64,000 nucleotides of DNA from Lacrimispora xylanolytica (GTDB lineage Bacteria; Bacillota; Clostridia; Lachnospirales; Lachnospiraceae), in the NCBI RefSeq assembly GCF_026723765.1, contig NZ_CP113524.1:2589001-2653000 (forward strand), written 5' to 3'. The notes under the pieces were generated by a model. That model had not been told where the DNA came from, made no database searches, and worked only from the letters and a program-made list of their open reading frames with translations. This document shows, in pieces, positions 9,613-18,151 of the stretch. Positions within the stretch are counted from its first letter, which is position 1. Every line of letters starts with the position of its first letter. The translations under genes were made by a program, and so were the position numbers.

Positions 9613-9895
9613 TCCTGGGATTCCAAATTTCTACCAACTTCCGCGGAACTTCCTCCAAATATATATCAAATTGAGCATAATTTGCTACCCCCCATCTTTA
9701 CTAACATGAAAATCCGACTTTGAAAAAAATATATCCTTTCTGTATGTCACAGTTGTATAAACAATCCTAAGCACATCTATTACAAAAGATTTTCCAGAGT
9801 TATTTTCACCAATTATTGCATATACACCTTTATTAAAGATTAGTGATATGTCGTCTTCTTTTATAATATTTTTTTATATACATACAATTCTCCCC
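9613..9895 (-). pseudogene. Broken AAA ATPase N-terminus (OLD/RecF-like)
   Basis: The minus strand encodes a clear ATPase start: DISLIFNKGVYAIIGENNSGKS, in which GENNSGKS is a Walker A motif of the type seen in OLD-family nucleases, RecF-like and related AAA proteins. It continues FVIDVLRIVYTTVTYRKD and then hits a stop near 9690. The reading resumes in another frame as FDIYLEEVPRKLVEIWNPR. No start codon with a ribosome site fits. The gene is thus frameshifted and lacks its C-terminal half. Such ATPases are common in defence islands (OLD, Gabija-like, retron-associated). Which one this was cannot be told from about 90 codons. Confidence 0.6.
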
Positions 9896-10285
9896 CTCAT
9901 TTATAAATATTTTCAAAGAATTTATCTATCTTGCAATTGCCCGTTTATATTTATCCACCGATTCTTTCTTCATCGATTTTTATCTTAAAAAATCTTTCTA
10001 TCAGTTGTTTCTATATATTTGATTATATATGCAAAATCATTATATCTCAACATAATAATTCAACAATATATATGAGTCAGAAAATACATTAACTTCTGTC
10101 TGACATATAAAAACATATATCAATATTTCTTGCTTCACCTAGATTCCATAAATCCAAGTAACTACATTCGTACTAATGATTTAAATATATTCGAGGTTAA
10201 AAGAAATTAGTTTATATTATAATAAAAGAATTTTCTACTCAAATAAATATCTTTTTCATACATATTTAAAGCCACACTTGAATTT
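9896..10285. other. AT-rich region, nothing recognised
   Basis: About 390 bases of very AT-rich sequence between two pseudogenes. Both strands are broken by frequent stops. I see no RNA gene, strong hairpin or promoter that I can defend. Confidence 0.5.
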
Positions 10286-11160
10286 TTTAACATATATCTC
10301 TATTCAGATACCTCAAATCTATAGTTTACAAATGTAATATTGTTCTGAGCCAGATACGTAAATGATAATTTGCTTTCCATATACATCTATTCTCTTTACT
10401 TAATCTTTCTAAATTGATTCTTTGTAGGAATTTCCCTACACTGTATCATCAATAGAATACTCTTAATTTCATCATCTTTTAAAGTATTTGAATCTCCACG
10501 AACTTCTGTCCCTTCCTTTATTTCAGTCCCACATCTCTATACGATTTATCCACGTTGCGTTCGACGACAATAACTTCCACCACAGTTTTCTCACTTAGAT
10601 AGATTACCTAATAAATATTTACTACTATATCCATTTCCAGTGCAAATCCGTTCTCCATCTTCATCTAAAACCACCCGCCCCCTTCGAAATATGTCATCCT
10701 GAACCTGGTGAAAACATTAAGGAATATAATTCCTTCATTATTCCCCGTAACATAACACTTCTGCGCCCACAATTAACTTTCATCTTTCCGGTAAGATAAT
10801 ATAAGTTTTTTAAATCATAACATCTCTCTTATACTCTTCACAATTTAAATTTTTCCAAGTTACAGTATTTGCCCAAGTTGTCCAGCACGTTTCTCAAAAC
10901 CCGACTGATAGACTTAGTCAATATGCTATTGATATGACCAGCTCGTACGATGGTCATCAAATCATTTAATACACTACACTTTGATTTTCTCAGACAAATC
11001 TCGCAGTTGAAAAAATGCCTGCGAATTCCCACTCTGAATTATTCAAAATCATACTCATTTGCATTTCTAAACTGTTATATTGTTCTTCAAATTTCATGCT
11101 GATATGGCAATAGGCCACAACCCATTTTTATAGTTTACACTGCTTTACAAATCTCTTACT
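10286..11160 (-). pseudogene. Decayed large serine recombinase
   Basis: Ordered fragments of a serine recombinase can be read on the minus strand in shifting frames. Near 11120-11030: VAYCHISMKFEEQYNSLEMQ followed by NNSEWEFAGIF, matching the N-terminal catalytic block (AYCRVST...EEQLNSLEAQ) and keeping the Ser. Near 11010-10850: RAGHINSILTKSISRVLRN, matching the GKID-ITKSISRFARNT block. Near 10740-10640: remnants resembling the NNHEAII...VQ region and a DDIFRRGRVVLDEDG segment. Near 10590-10470: ENCGGSYCRRTQRG, RCGTEIKEGTEV and DSNTLKDDEIKS, matching the zinc-ribbon domain (one of the usual cysteines is lost). The whole is about 870 bases, against 1500 or more for an intact gene, so it has frameshifts and internal deletion. 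It lies immediately past the rRNA methyltransferase 3' end and so probably was the integrase of the element carrying the island. Confidence 0.75.
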
Positions 11161-11192
11161 GGTAATTTTATAACCTTTTTCATATGTTTTTC

Positions 11193-11247
11193 TTGATACA
11201 TAAACAGCGTGAAAATTTGAATAACTTTCACGCTGTTTGTGTATCAA
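11193..11247. terminator. Strong bidirectional terminator after the rRNA methyltransferase gene
   Basis: A near-perfect inverted repeat: the left arm starts TTGATACA and the right arm ends GTATCAA, with a GC-richer core around ACAGCGTGAAA/TTTCACGCTGT. It lies 12 bases past the stop of the minus-strand methyltransferase gene and between it and the recombinase relic. T-rich stretches flank both sides. Confidence 0.85.
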
Positions 11248-11259
11248 ATATTCAATTTT

Positions 11260-12621
11260 CTAATTTACCACCCGCTGCAACAGAACGCAACATTCTGTAT
11301 TCGCTGTTGAAGGAAACATGTCCACACAACAAACCTTCTCCACCTTATAACCTCTCTCCTGTAACACCACCAAATCCCTCACAAGGCTGGTAGGCTTACA
11401 AGAAACATAAACCAGCTTATCCACTCCAAAATCAATAATCTTGCCTAATGCTTTTGGATGTATCCCATCTCTAGGAGGATCAAGCACAATCAAGTCAGGC
11501 TTGTCCTGTAACTCATCAATAATCTTTAATACATCACCAGCAATGAATTCACAGTTCTCAAGCCCGTTACGCTTCGCATTCTCCCTTGCTGCCTCTACAG
11601 CCTCTTCAACAATCTCAACACCCACTACCTTTTTAGCTACAGGAGCCAGAATCTGAGCAATGGTACCAGTTCCGCTGTATAAGTCAAATACCACCTTATC
11701 CTTTGTCTCCCCAACGTAGCCTCTTGTAGTTTCATACAATACTTCTGCACCTAGAGAATTCGTCTGGAAGAAGGAAAACGGTGAAATTTTAAATTTCAGT
11801 CCCAAAAGCTCCTCAAAAAAGAAATCCTGTCCATATAAAATATCAGTCCGGTCATTCTTTACCACATCAGCAAGACTATCATTAAATGTATGAAGAATTC
11901 CAACAATTGTACCATTTAAAGACAAACCAAGCAAAAGATCCGTTAATGGCTGTAAGTCCATCTCTTCCTGACTTGTCGTTACCAGGTCAATTAAAATCTC
12001 GCCCGTCTTAATGGCACGTCGCACCAGAAGGTGGCGTAAATATCCGGTATGCTGCATTTTCTTATAAAATCCAGTTCCTTTTTCCTCAAAATATCCCTTT
12101 ACAGCCTTTAAAATATCCGTAAAATCAGAATTAACGATCTGGCAGTTACCTGTTGTTACCACATCGTAAAAGCTTCCCCTCTTATGCATGCCAAGGGCCA
12201 AAGGACCATCCTTAAACTCATCTCCAAAGGAAAACTCCATCTTATTCCGATATCCATCTTCTATAGGACTGCCCTTGATTCCTTCAAATACATAATCCTC
12301 ACAAACACTGTCAATCAGATCTTTAACCTGTTTCTCTTTAATCTTCAACTGCTCCTCATAAGGAAGTGTCTGGTACGTACATCCGCCGCATATCCCAAAA
12401 TGAGGACAAGGATTCTCTGCGGTCTCAAGCTTAGAAGGCTCTAAAACTTCAAGAACCCGGCCCTCTACCTTTCCACCTCGTTTTTTATTGATCATCACAC
12501 GAACCTTTTGTCCTGGCAATGTGTGCTTTATTCCTATTTTACCTTCCGGCAGTTCTATATAACCCTTATCCGGGAAATCGAACCGGCCTATGATACCTTC
12601 GTATATCTCACCCTTTTTCAC
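11260..12621 (-). CDS. rlmD: 23S rRNA (uracil-5-)-methyltransferase
   Basis: A 453-residue enzyme that methylates C5 of a uridine in 23S rRNA using S-adenosylmethionine; Gram-positive members may modify two positions (RlmCD type). An N-terminal TRAM-like RNA-binding segment (about 1-60) is followed by the iron-sulfur motif CPHFGICGGC (about residues 72-81). The methyltransferase fold is at the C-terminus: DLYSGTGT (SAM binding), LDPPRDGIHPKAL, and YVSCKPTSLVRDL with the nucleophilic Cys. It starts with GTG, chosen because AGGAG lies 8 bases upstream. The gene is monocistronic, with terminators on both sides. The rum gene family is a known integration site for streptococcal mobile elements, which fits the recombinase relic found just past its 3' end. 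Confidence 0.92.
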   Translation of the reverse strand: MKKGEIYEGIIGRFDFPDKGYIELPEGKIGIKHTLPGQKVRVMINKKRGGKVEGRVLEVLEPSKLETAENPCPHFGICGGCTYQTLPYEEQLKIKEKQVKDLIDSVCEDYVFEGIKGSPIEDGYRNKMEFSFGDEFKDGPLALGMHKRGSFYDVVTTGNCQIVNSDFTDILKAVKGYFEEKGTGFYKKMQHTGYLRHLLVRRAIKTGEILIDLVTTSQEEMDLQPLTDLLLGLSLNGTIVGILHTFNDSLADVVKNDRTDILYGQDFFFEELLGLKFKISPFSFFQTNSLGAEVLYETTRGYVGETKDKVVFDLYSGTGTIAQILAPVAKKVVGVEIVEEAVEAARENAKRNGLENCEFIAGDVLKIIDELQDKPDLIVLDPPRDGIHPKALGKIIDFGVDKLVYVSCKPTSLVRDLVVLQERGYKVEKVCCVDMFPSTANTECCVLLQRVVN

Positions 12622-12661
12622 TCTTCTGACTCCTATCCTTTTTTATTCCTGACCGAGCAAA

Positions 12662-12689
12662 AAGCGTGTCTCACTGACTGAGGCACGCT
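12662..12689 (-). terminator. Intrinsic terminator
   Basis: AAGCGTGTCTCA pairs with TGAGGCACGCT around a short loop. On the minus strand it is followed by TTTTTGC. It ends the transcript of the small membrane protein gene and insulates the methyltransferase gene. Confidence 0.85.
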
Positions 12690-12712
12690 CCTTCTCTATA
12701 ATAATGCCAATC

Positions 12713-13006
12713 TTATTGTTCCGTAGCTTCGACAGCCTGATCGTCTTCAAAAAAATCATCGTCGAAATCATCATCAAAATCATCTTCAAAATCTTCCAGA
12801 TAATCCGGTGTGAAGAAGCGGTAAACGGTATAGGCGATGCCTGCCACCGCTGCCACAGCTCCTACTATAGCCAGTATCCAGAGAATACAATTTTTCTTCT
12901 TTTCTTCCTGTTCTCTTTTATGAAGCAATTCATTCACTCTGCTTGAGTTCATAAGATCTTCCAGTTTGCTCATAGCCTCTTTGCTCATTGCATCAAATCT
13001 GTTCAT
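12713..13006 (-). CDS. Small membrane protein with acidic C-terminal tail
   Basis: A 97-residue protein of unknown function. I place the start at 13006 (MNRFDAMSKEAM), where AAGGA is about 9 bases upstream; the longer reading starts with TTG and has no ribosome site. Residues 1-35 are charged and helical, residues about 38-60 form one membrane helix (CILWILAIVGAVAAVAGIAYTV is its core), and the tail is extremely acidic (runs of DD, ED and FEDDF). Such single-pass proteins with acidic tails are common in Lachnospiraceae next to housekeeping genes. It is about 145 bases downstream of pcrA on the same strand and ends at a strong terminator. Confidence 0.75.
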   Translation of the reverse strand: MNRFDAMSKEAMSKLEDLMNSSRVNELLHKREQEEKKKNCILWILAIVGAVAAVAGIAYTVYRFFTPDYLEDFEDDFDDDFDDDFFEDDQAVEATEQ

Positions 13007-13151
13007 GTCTCCACGTCCTTTCTGAGAGCCTTGCTTTTTAAATCCTGGCAAAGGTTTGTCTCTCTGCCTATCGCAGTTATTATACCATTATATTGGGTCT
13101 TTTACTATCATTTTCACAATTTTTTTGAATTTTATGTATTGATTATTGTTT

Positions 13152-15428
13152 TTATAAAAGTTTTAGTTTTGCGAAGGATGCAAACATCTTTTTAACCCCT
13201 GCTTTATCAAACTGGACTGTGACCTCAAAGTCTCTTCCGCCGTCCTTAATTTCCATGACAAGTCCTTCTCCAAACTTGATGTGGCTGACCCTGTCGCCTT
13301 CCTTATAGCTTAAGGAAGATGGTTTTTCTACAGTAAATGCTTTTCCAAAGCCAGGAGATGAGGCGGGTTTTGCAGTTTTAGATGCATATGCATTGTTTCC
13401 AGGCCCAAAGCTACTGACACCGGCAGACCGCCCTGCCTTTCCCCATGGTAGTGCACTGTCATCAAAATCAGCTCCCGTGCGGATTTTTGAGATTCTTGGC
13501 TCCAGCCTGCTGGAATCCAGAAGGTGATCCGGAATCTCTTCAATAAAGCGGCTTACCTTACTGTACCTGGTCTCTCCATTTACCATACGCTGTCTTGCTG
13601 AAGTCATCATTAAAAAGTTCTGGGCTCTTGTGATTCCCACATAACAAAGTCTCCGCTCTTCTTCCACCTCTTCCTTATCATCGGAGGAAATAGACATCAT
13701 GCTTGGGAAGAGACCATCTTCCATTCCGGTTAAATACACCCGGGGGAATTCAAGTCCTTTGGCGCTGTGAAGCGTCATGAGAGTCACTCTGTTTTCCGAG
13801 TCATCCATACGGTCTACATCAGCCACCAGAGCCACTTCTTCCAGGAATTCATTAAGATCCGGATGCTCATGGTCTCCTTCAAAGCTTACGGCCTTGTTAA
13901 TCAACTCCTCGATATTTTCAAGACGGGTCTGGTACTCGATTTCCCCTTCTGCTTCCAGCTCTTTTAAGTATCCAGTCTCATCAAGTACATCTTCAATCAG
14001 TTCGTGAATGGTGTAAGCCTCTTCTGACATTCTATTACGGAAGTCTTCAATCAGCTCAGTAAATACAAGGACCTTATCAGCTGCCTTTCCAAGTCCCGGG
14101 ACCGCTTTTGCCCGGCAAAAGGCATCGTAAATGTCAAAGCCGCGTTCTGATGCAAACGCCTGAATCTTACCAAGGCTGGTGGCACCGATTCCACGCTTGG
14201 GGACATTGATAACTCTTAAGGCGGAAAGGTCATCCTTACCATTGGCAATGGTCTTTAAATAAGCCAGGATATCCTTGATTTCTCTTCTCTGATAGAAATT
14301 GACGCCTCCTACCATACGATAGGGAACATTGTGCTGAAGACATTTTTCTTCAATGAGACGGGACTGAGCATTGGTCCGATAAAGTACGGCACAATCCTGA
14401 TAATCGGACGGGCTGTTTAAAATATCCCGGACAATGGCATCCGCTTCCTCAGAAGCATTATCAAACTGCTTAAACTGCACCAGAGGGCCTTCGTCATTGG
14501 CTGTCCAAAGGGTTTTGTCCTTACGGCCTCTGTTGTGGCGTATGACCTCATTGGCTGCATTTAAGATGCTCTGGCTGGAACGGTAATTTTGCTCCAGCTT
14601 AATGACCACGGCTCCTGGGTATGATTTTTCAAAGTTCAATATATTTTCAATGTTTGCGCCTCGAAACTTATAGATGGACTGGTCATCATCACCTACTACG
14701 CACAGATTTTTATATTTCCCAGCCAACAGACTGACAAGCTTAAACTGGGCTGTATTGGTATCCTGGTACTCATCCACCAATATGTATTTAAAGCGCTCCT
14801 GGTAATAATTTAAGATCTCCGGGCTGCCTTCAAAAAGCTGCACTGTTTTCATGATAAGATCATCAAAATCAAGGGCATTGTTCTTTTTCAACTGGCTTTG
14901 GTACTCTTTATAGACCTGAGCCACCTTTTTTTGCCTGAAATCACCGGAGGCGTTCAGTTCAAACTCTACAGCTGAAATCAGCTCATTTTTGGCGGTGGAG
15001 ATTACAGATAGCATGGCACGATCCTTATAAAGCTTTGGATCCATTTCCAGGCTTTTTAAGACGTTGCGCATGAGAGTTTTCTGATCATCCGTATCATATA
15101 TGGTGAAATTTGTGGTATATCCCAGGCTTTCTATGTGTCTTCTTAAAATACGTACACAAGAGGAATGAAAGGTAGAAACCCATATGCTGTCGGCTCCAAA
15201 GCCCACCAGCTTGTCCACACGTTCCCTCATCTCTCCTGCTGCCTTATTGGTAAAGGTAATAGCAAGAATGTTCCACGGGTTGATTCCCTTTTCTTCTATA
15301 AGATAGGCAATTCGGTGTGTAAGTACTCTGGTCTTTCCTGACCCGGCTCCTGCCAGCACAAGAAGCGGTCCCTCCGTATGGAGAACCGCCTCCTTCTGCA
15401 TTGGATTTAATGTATCGTAAATACTCAT
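13152..15428 (-). CDS. pcrA: ATP-dependent DNA helicase PcrA/UvrD
   Basis: A 758-residue superfamily 1A 3'-5' helicase, the normal length for PcrA. Motif I is LAGAGSGKT (about residues 26-34), motif Ia ITFTNKAAGEMRER, motif II VDEYQDTN, motif III VGDDDQSIYKFRGA, motif IV EQNYRSSQ, and motifs V-VI TLHSAKGLEF and ERRLCYVGITRAQ. The last 60 residues (YKEGDRVSHIKFGEG) form the Tudor-like tail that contacts RNA polymerase in PcrA. It acts in nucleotide excision repair, plasmid replication and removal of stalled polymerases. Its start is 3 bases after the stop of the patatin-like gene, so the two are likely co-transcribed. Confidence 0.95.
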   Translation of the reverse strand: MSIYDTLNPMQKEAVLHTEGPLLVLAGAGSGKTRVLTHRIAYLIEEKGINPWNILAITFTNKAAGEMRERVDKLVGFGADSIWVSTFHSSCVRILRRHIESLGYTTNFTIYDTDDQKTLMRNVLKSLEMDPKLYKDRAMLSVISTAKNELISAVEFELNASGDFRQKKVAQVYKEYQSQLKKNNALDFDDLIMKTVQLFEGSPEILNYYQERFKYILVDEYQDTNTAQFKLVSLLAGKYKNLCVVGDDDQSIYKFRGANIENILNFEKSYPGAVVIKLEQNYRSSQSILNAANEVIRHNRGRKDKTLWTANDEGPLVQFKQFDNASEEADAIVRDILNSPSDYQDCAVLYRTNAQSRLIEEKCLQHNVPYRMVGGVNFYQRREIKDILAYLKTIANGKDDLSALRVINVPKRGIGATSLGKIQAFASERGFDIYDAFCRAKAVPGLGKAADKVLVFTELIEDFRNRMSEEAYTIHELIEDVLDETGYLKELEAEGEIEYQTRLENIEELINKAVSFEGDHEHPDLNEFLEEVALVADVDRMDDSENRVTLMTLHSAKGLEFPRVYLTGMEDGLFPSMMSISSDDKEEVEEERRLCYVGITRAQNFLMMTSARQRMVNGETRYSKVSRFIEEIPDHLLDSSRLEPRISKIRTGADFDDSALPWGKAGRSAGVSSFGPGNNAYASKTAKPASSPGFGKAFTVEKPSSLSYKEGDRVSHIKFGEGLVMEIKDGGRDFEVTVQFDKAGVKKMFASFAKLKLL

Positions 15429-15431
15429 AAA

Positions 15432-16313
15432 TTATACCGTCTCTTCCTTTCCTTCCTCTTCTATCCCCAAATACCGCTTCAAATCATCTAAATTGGCCTC
15501 AGCAAGCCTTCTTCCGTCTTCATAGAGGGATTCCAGCTTCCGCTTATCCTGTTCCGTTCTTTGCACGGTTACATGCTTATCCGGGCGTATGACAAATATC
15601 CGGCCTTCTGCCTCCAGCTGATCAATCTCTTCCTGCATCCGGTTATACCGTTCTGGCACATCCTGAAGAGCCTTTAAAAGCTTTGGCAGCGGTCCAAAAT
15701 ACCGCTCATATCCCTTTTTCGTCCATTTATCAAGAAGAGGCTTCCGATACCCCTTCTCTCTGGTAAGAATCACCACAACCTTTTCATATCCAAGGTCTAT
15801 GGCTCTTTGATAGGCTACTGGCATAGAACAGCCTCCATCCAGATACTTCTTCCCATTCACAGAAATCATACTGGACAGAACCGGAATACTGCTTGAAGCT
15901 TTTACGGCACTGATAAAATCCTCACTGGTGCTTTTTTCAAAGTACTCCGGCTTTCCAGTCTTACATCTGGTGGCGACCACCTCAAAAATCTGCCTGGAAT
16001 TGTTAAATGTATCATAATCAAAGGGAACCAGGGTATCGCTTAATTCCCCGAATAAAAAGTCAAAGTTAAATATGGAACGGTTTCTTACCATGTTGCGGAA
16101 GCTTAAAAACCGTTTGTCTCTCACGTAATCCAGATTGACTCTGATGGTCCGGCCCGATTGTTTGCTGATGTAGCTCATACCCGACATGGAGCCGGCAGAA
16201 ACGCCGTTTACATAGGATAATTCTATCTCCTGTTCAATTAATACGTCTAAGACTCCGGCTGTAAAAACGCCGCGAAGGGATCCTCCCTCCAAAACCAATG
16301 CTCCTTCTGTCAT
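15432..16313 (-). CDS. Patatin-like phospholipase
   Basis: A 293-residue patatin-fold esterase of the RssA type. The oxyanion-hole motif GGSLRG is at residues 10-15, the nucleophile elbow GVSAG at 37-41 (Ser39), and the catalytic Asp lies in LDGG near residue 165. It has no signal peptide, so it acts in the cytoplasm or at the inner membrane face on lipid esters; the substrate is unknown. The start follows GAGGTGATAAAAG. It is the first gene of a pair with pcrA (3-base gap) and lies about 60 bases downstream of the ABC exporter genes on the same strand, so read-through from them is possible. Confidence 0.88.
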   Translation of the reverse strand: MTEGALVLEGGSLRGVFTAGVLDVLIEQEIELSYVNGVSAGSMSGMSYISKQSGRTIRVNLDYVRDKRFLSFRNMVRNRSIFNFDFLFGELSDTLVPFDYDTFNNSRQIFEVVATRCKTGKPEYFEKSTSEDFISAVKASSSIPVLSSMISVNGKKYLDGGCSMPVAYQRAIDLGYEKVVVILTREKGYRKPLLDKWTKKGYERYFGPLPKLLKALQDVPERYNRMQEEIDQLEAEGRIFVIRPDKHVTVQRTEQDKRKLESLYEDGRRLAEANLDDLKRYLGIEEEGKEETV

Positions 16314-16375
16314 CTTTTATCACCTCGACTTCTATTCTATTGCATTTCTCCCATCCGGTCAATCCCTTTTAAAGT

Positions 16376-18151
16376 CTAGGCAAACTGACTCTGGTACAGA
16401 TTGTAGTAAGCACCCTTTAAGGCTAAAAGCTCTTCATGGCTTCCTGCCTCCATAATATTTCCCTGGTCAATGACAAAAATCCGGTCTGCTTTCCGTATGG
16501 TTGATAAGCGATGTGCGATGATAAAGGAAGTTCTACCTTTCAGTAATGCATCGATTCCCTTCTGTACCAAAAGCTCGGTATGAGTATCAATGCTTGAGGT
16601 CGCCTCATCAAGAATCAGGATTCCCGGCTTTGAGACCATGGTTCTTGCAAATGCAAGAAGCTGCCTCTGGCCGATGGAAAGACCTGCCCCTCTTTCGCTG
16701 ATGACCGTATCATATCCCTCATCAAGCTTCATGATAAATTCATGGGCACTGACTGCCTTGGCTGCCTCAATAATTTCTTCTTCCGCAGCATCAAGACGGC
16801 CATACCGGATATTATCGCGGATGGTACCGGAAAAGAGAAAATTATCCTGGGTCATGATGCCCATCTGGCTTCGTAAGCTGTTTAAGGTCACATCCTTAAT
16901 CTCATGACCGTCAATGAGGATTCTCCCTTCTGTGGCTTCGTAAAAGCGGCTGATTAAGTTAACAATCGTAGTTTTACCCGCTCCTGTAGGCCCTACCAGT
17001 GCAATGGTTTCCCCTGGTTTTATAAGGAAATTCACATCGCTTAATATCAGACGGTCAGGCTCATCGCTGTATGCGAAGGAAACGTTTTTAAATTCTACTT
17101 CTCCATTTAACTCCGGAAGCTCTTTCGCCCCCTCCTGGTCTACGATTTCTGCCTCTGTATCAATGATATCAAAGATGCGTTCTGCCGCAGTGATGTTGGT
17201 GGTCAGCTTATTGTAAAAGTTGGCCAGATTACGGATAGGACTCCAGAACATGGCTATATAGGTGGAGAATGCAAGAAAGGTACCGATTCCCACTTGTTCC
17301 ACGCCGATGATCTTAATTCCGATGAAGTAAAGCAGGAAGCCACCAAGTCCCCAGGTGATTTCTACCAGAGGCCCAAAAGCATCTGCTACAAGTACCGCAT
17401 CCATAAAAGATTTGTAGTGCTGGTTCACCAGATCATGGAACACATTTTTTGTTTCCTTCTCCGCTGCATAGCTTTGTATAATGCGGATTCCAGACAGATC
17501 TTCATGAACGTATGCATTTAAGTTAGACGTCTTTTTTCGATAAATCTGCCATCTCCTATGTACGGTTGTTTGAATCAGAAATAGTCCGATTGCAAGGATT
17601 GGAAGCGTAAGAAGGGCAGCCATAGCCAGCCGGTAATTCTTAATCAGCATGATAACTGCTACGCAGATGACTGTTAATAAATCAGGTATGAGCTGAGTCA
17701 CACTGTCTGATAATACATCCTTTAAGGAATTCACATCCCCAATGATTCTTGCCAGTATTTTTCCGGTCGGGCGGCTGTCGAAAAAGCCGAATCCAAGGGT
17801 CTGGATATGCTGGTATAACTCTTCCCTGATCGTTAAAAGCACTTTATTGGATACTTCTGCCATAAGACGCATCCGGATCTTGGTTCCTGCAAGAAACAAT
17901 AGGAACAAAATCAGTGCTCCACCTCCAAGCCTTAAAAGCCCTTTCATATCCTTTTGGGCTACACAGACATTGATGGCATATTCCATAATCAGGGGGGCCA
18001 TCATGCTTATGGCAATGGTTCCTGCCATAATAAATAAAACGATGGTAATCTGCTTTTTATAATCCAGTAAATACTTAAACATCCGAAGCATGGTGTCTTT
18101 TTTTAGGACTGCCTTCTGTTCTTCATCTATTCTGCTGGAATTGACTGCCAT
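16376..18151 (-). CDS. Heterodimeric ABC multidrug exporter, canonical subunit (BmrD/LmrD type)
   Basis: A 591-residue half-transporter: a six-helix transmembrane domain (about 30-320) and a nucleotide-binding domain (about 345-585). It shows Walker A GPTGAGKTT, Q-loop MTQDN, signature LSIGQRQ (Ile in place of the usual Gly), Walker B ILILDEATSS with the catalytic Glu, and the H-loop IAHRLSTIRKADR. It overlaps the preceding exporter gene by 25 bases, so the two are translated together. The partner has a degenerate ATPase site, so this subunit would supply the active site, as in BmrCD, LmrCD and TM287/288. These pumps export lipophilic drugs or peptides. The actual substrate is not visible from sequence. 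Confidence 0.88.
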   Translation of the reverse strand: MAVNSSRIDEEQKAVLKKDTMLRMFKYLLDYKKQITIVLFIMAGTIAISMMAPLIMEYAINVCVAQKDMKGLLRLGGGALILFLLFLAGTKIRMRLMAEVSNKVLLTIREELYQHIQTLGFGFFDSRPTGKILARIIGDVNSLKDVLSDSVTQLIPDLLTVICVAVIMLIKNYRLAMAALLTLPILAIGLFLIQTTVHRRWQIYRKKTSNLNAYVHEDLSGIRIIQSYAAEKETKNVFHDLVNQHYKSFMDAVLVADAFGPLVEITWGLGGFLLYFIGIKIIGVEQVGIGTFLAFSTYIAMFWSPIRNLANFYNKLTTNITAAERIFDIIDTEAEIVDQEGAKELPELNGEVEFKNVSFAYSDEPDRLILSDVNFLIKPGETIALVGPTGAGKTTIVNLISRFYEATEGRILIDGHEIKDVTLNSLRSQMGIMTQDNFLFSGTIRDNIRYGRLDAAEEEIIEAAKAVSAHEFIMKLDEGYDTVISERGAGLSIGQRQLLAFARTMVSKPGILILDEATSSIDTHTELLVQKGIDALLKGRTSFIIAHRLSTIRKADRIFVIDQGNIMEAGSHEELLALKGAYYNLYQSQFA

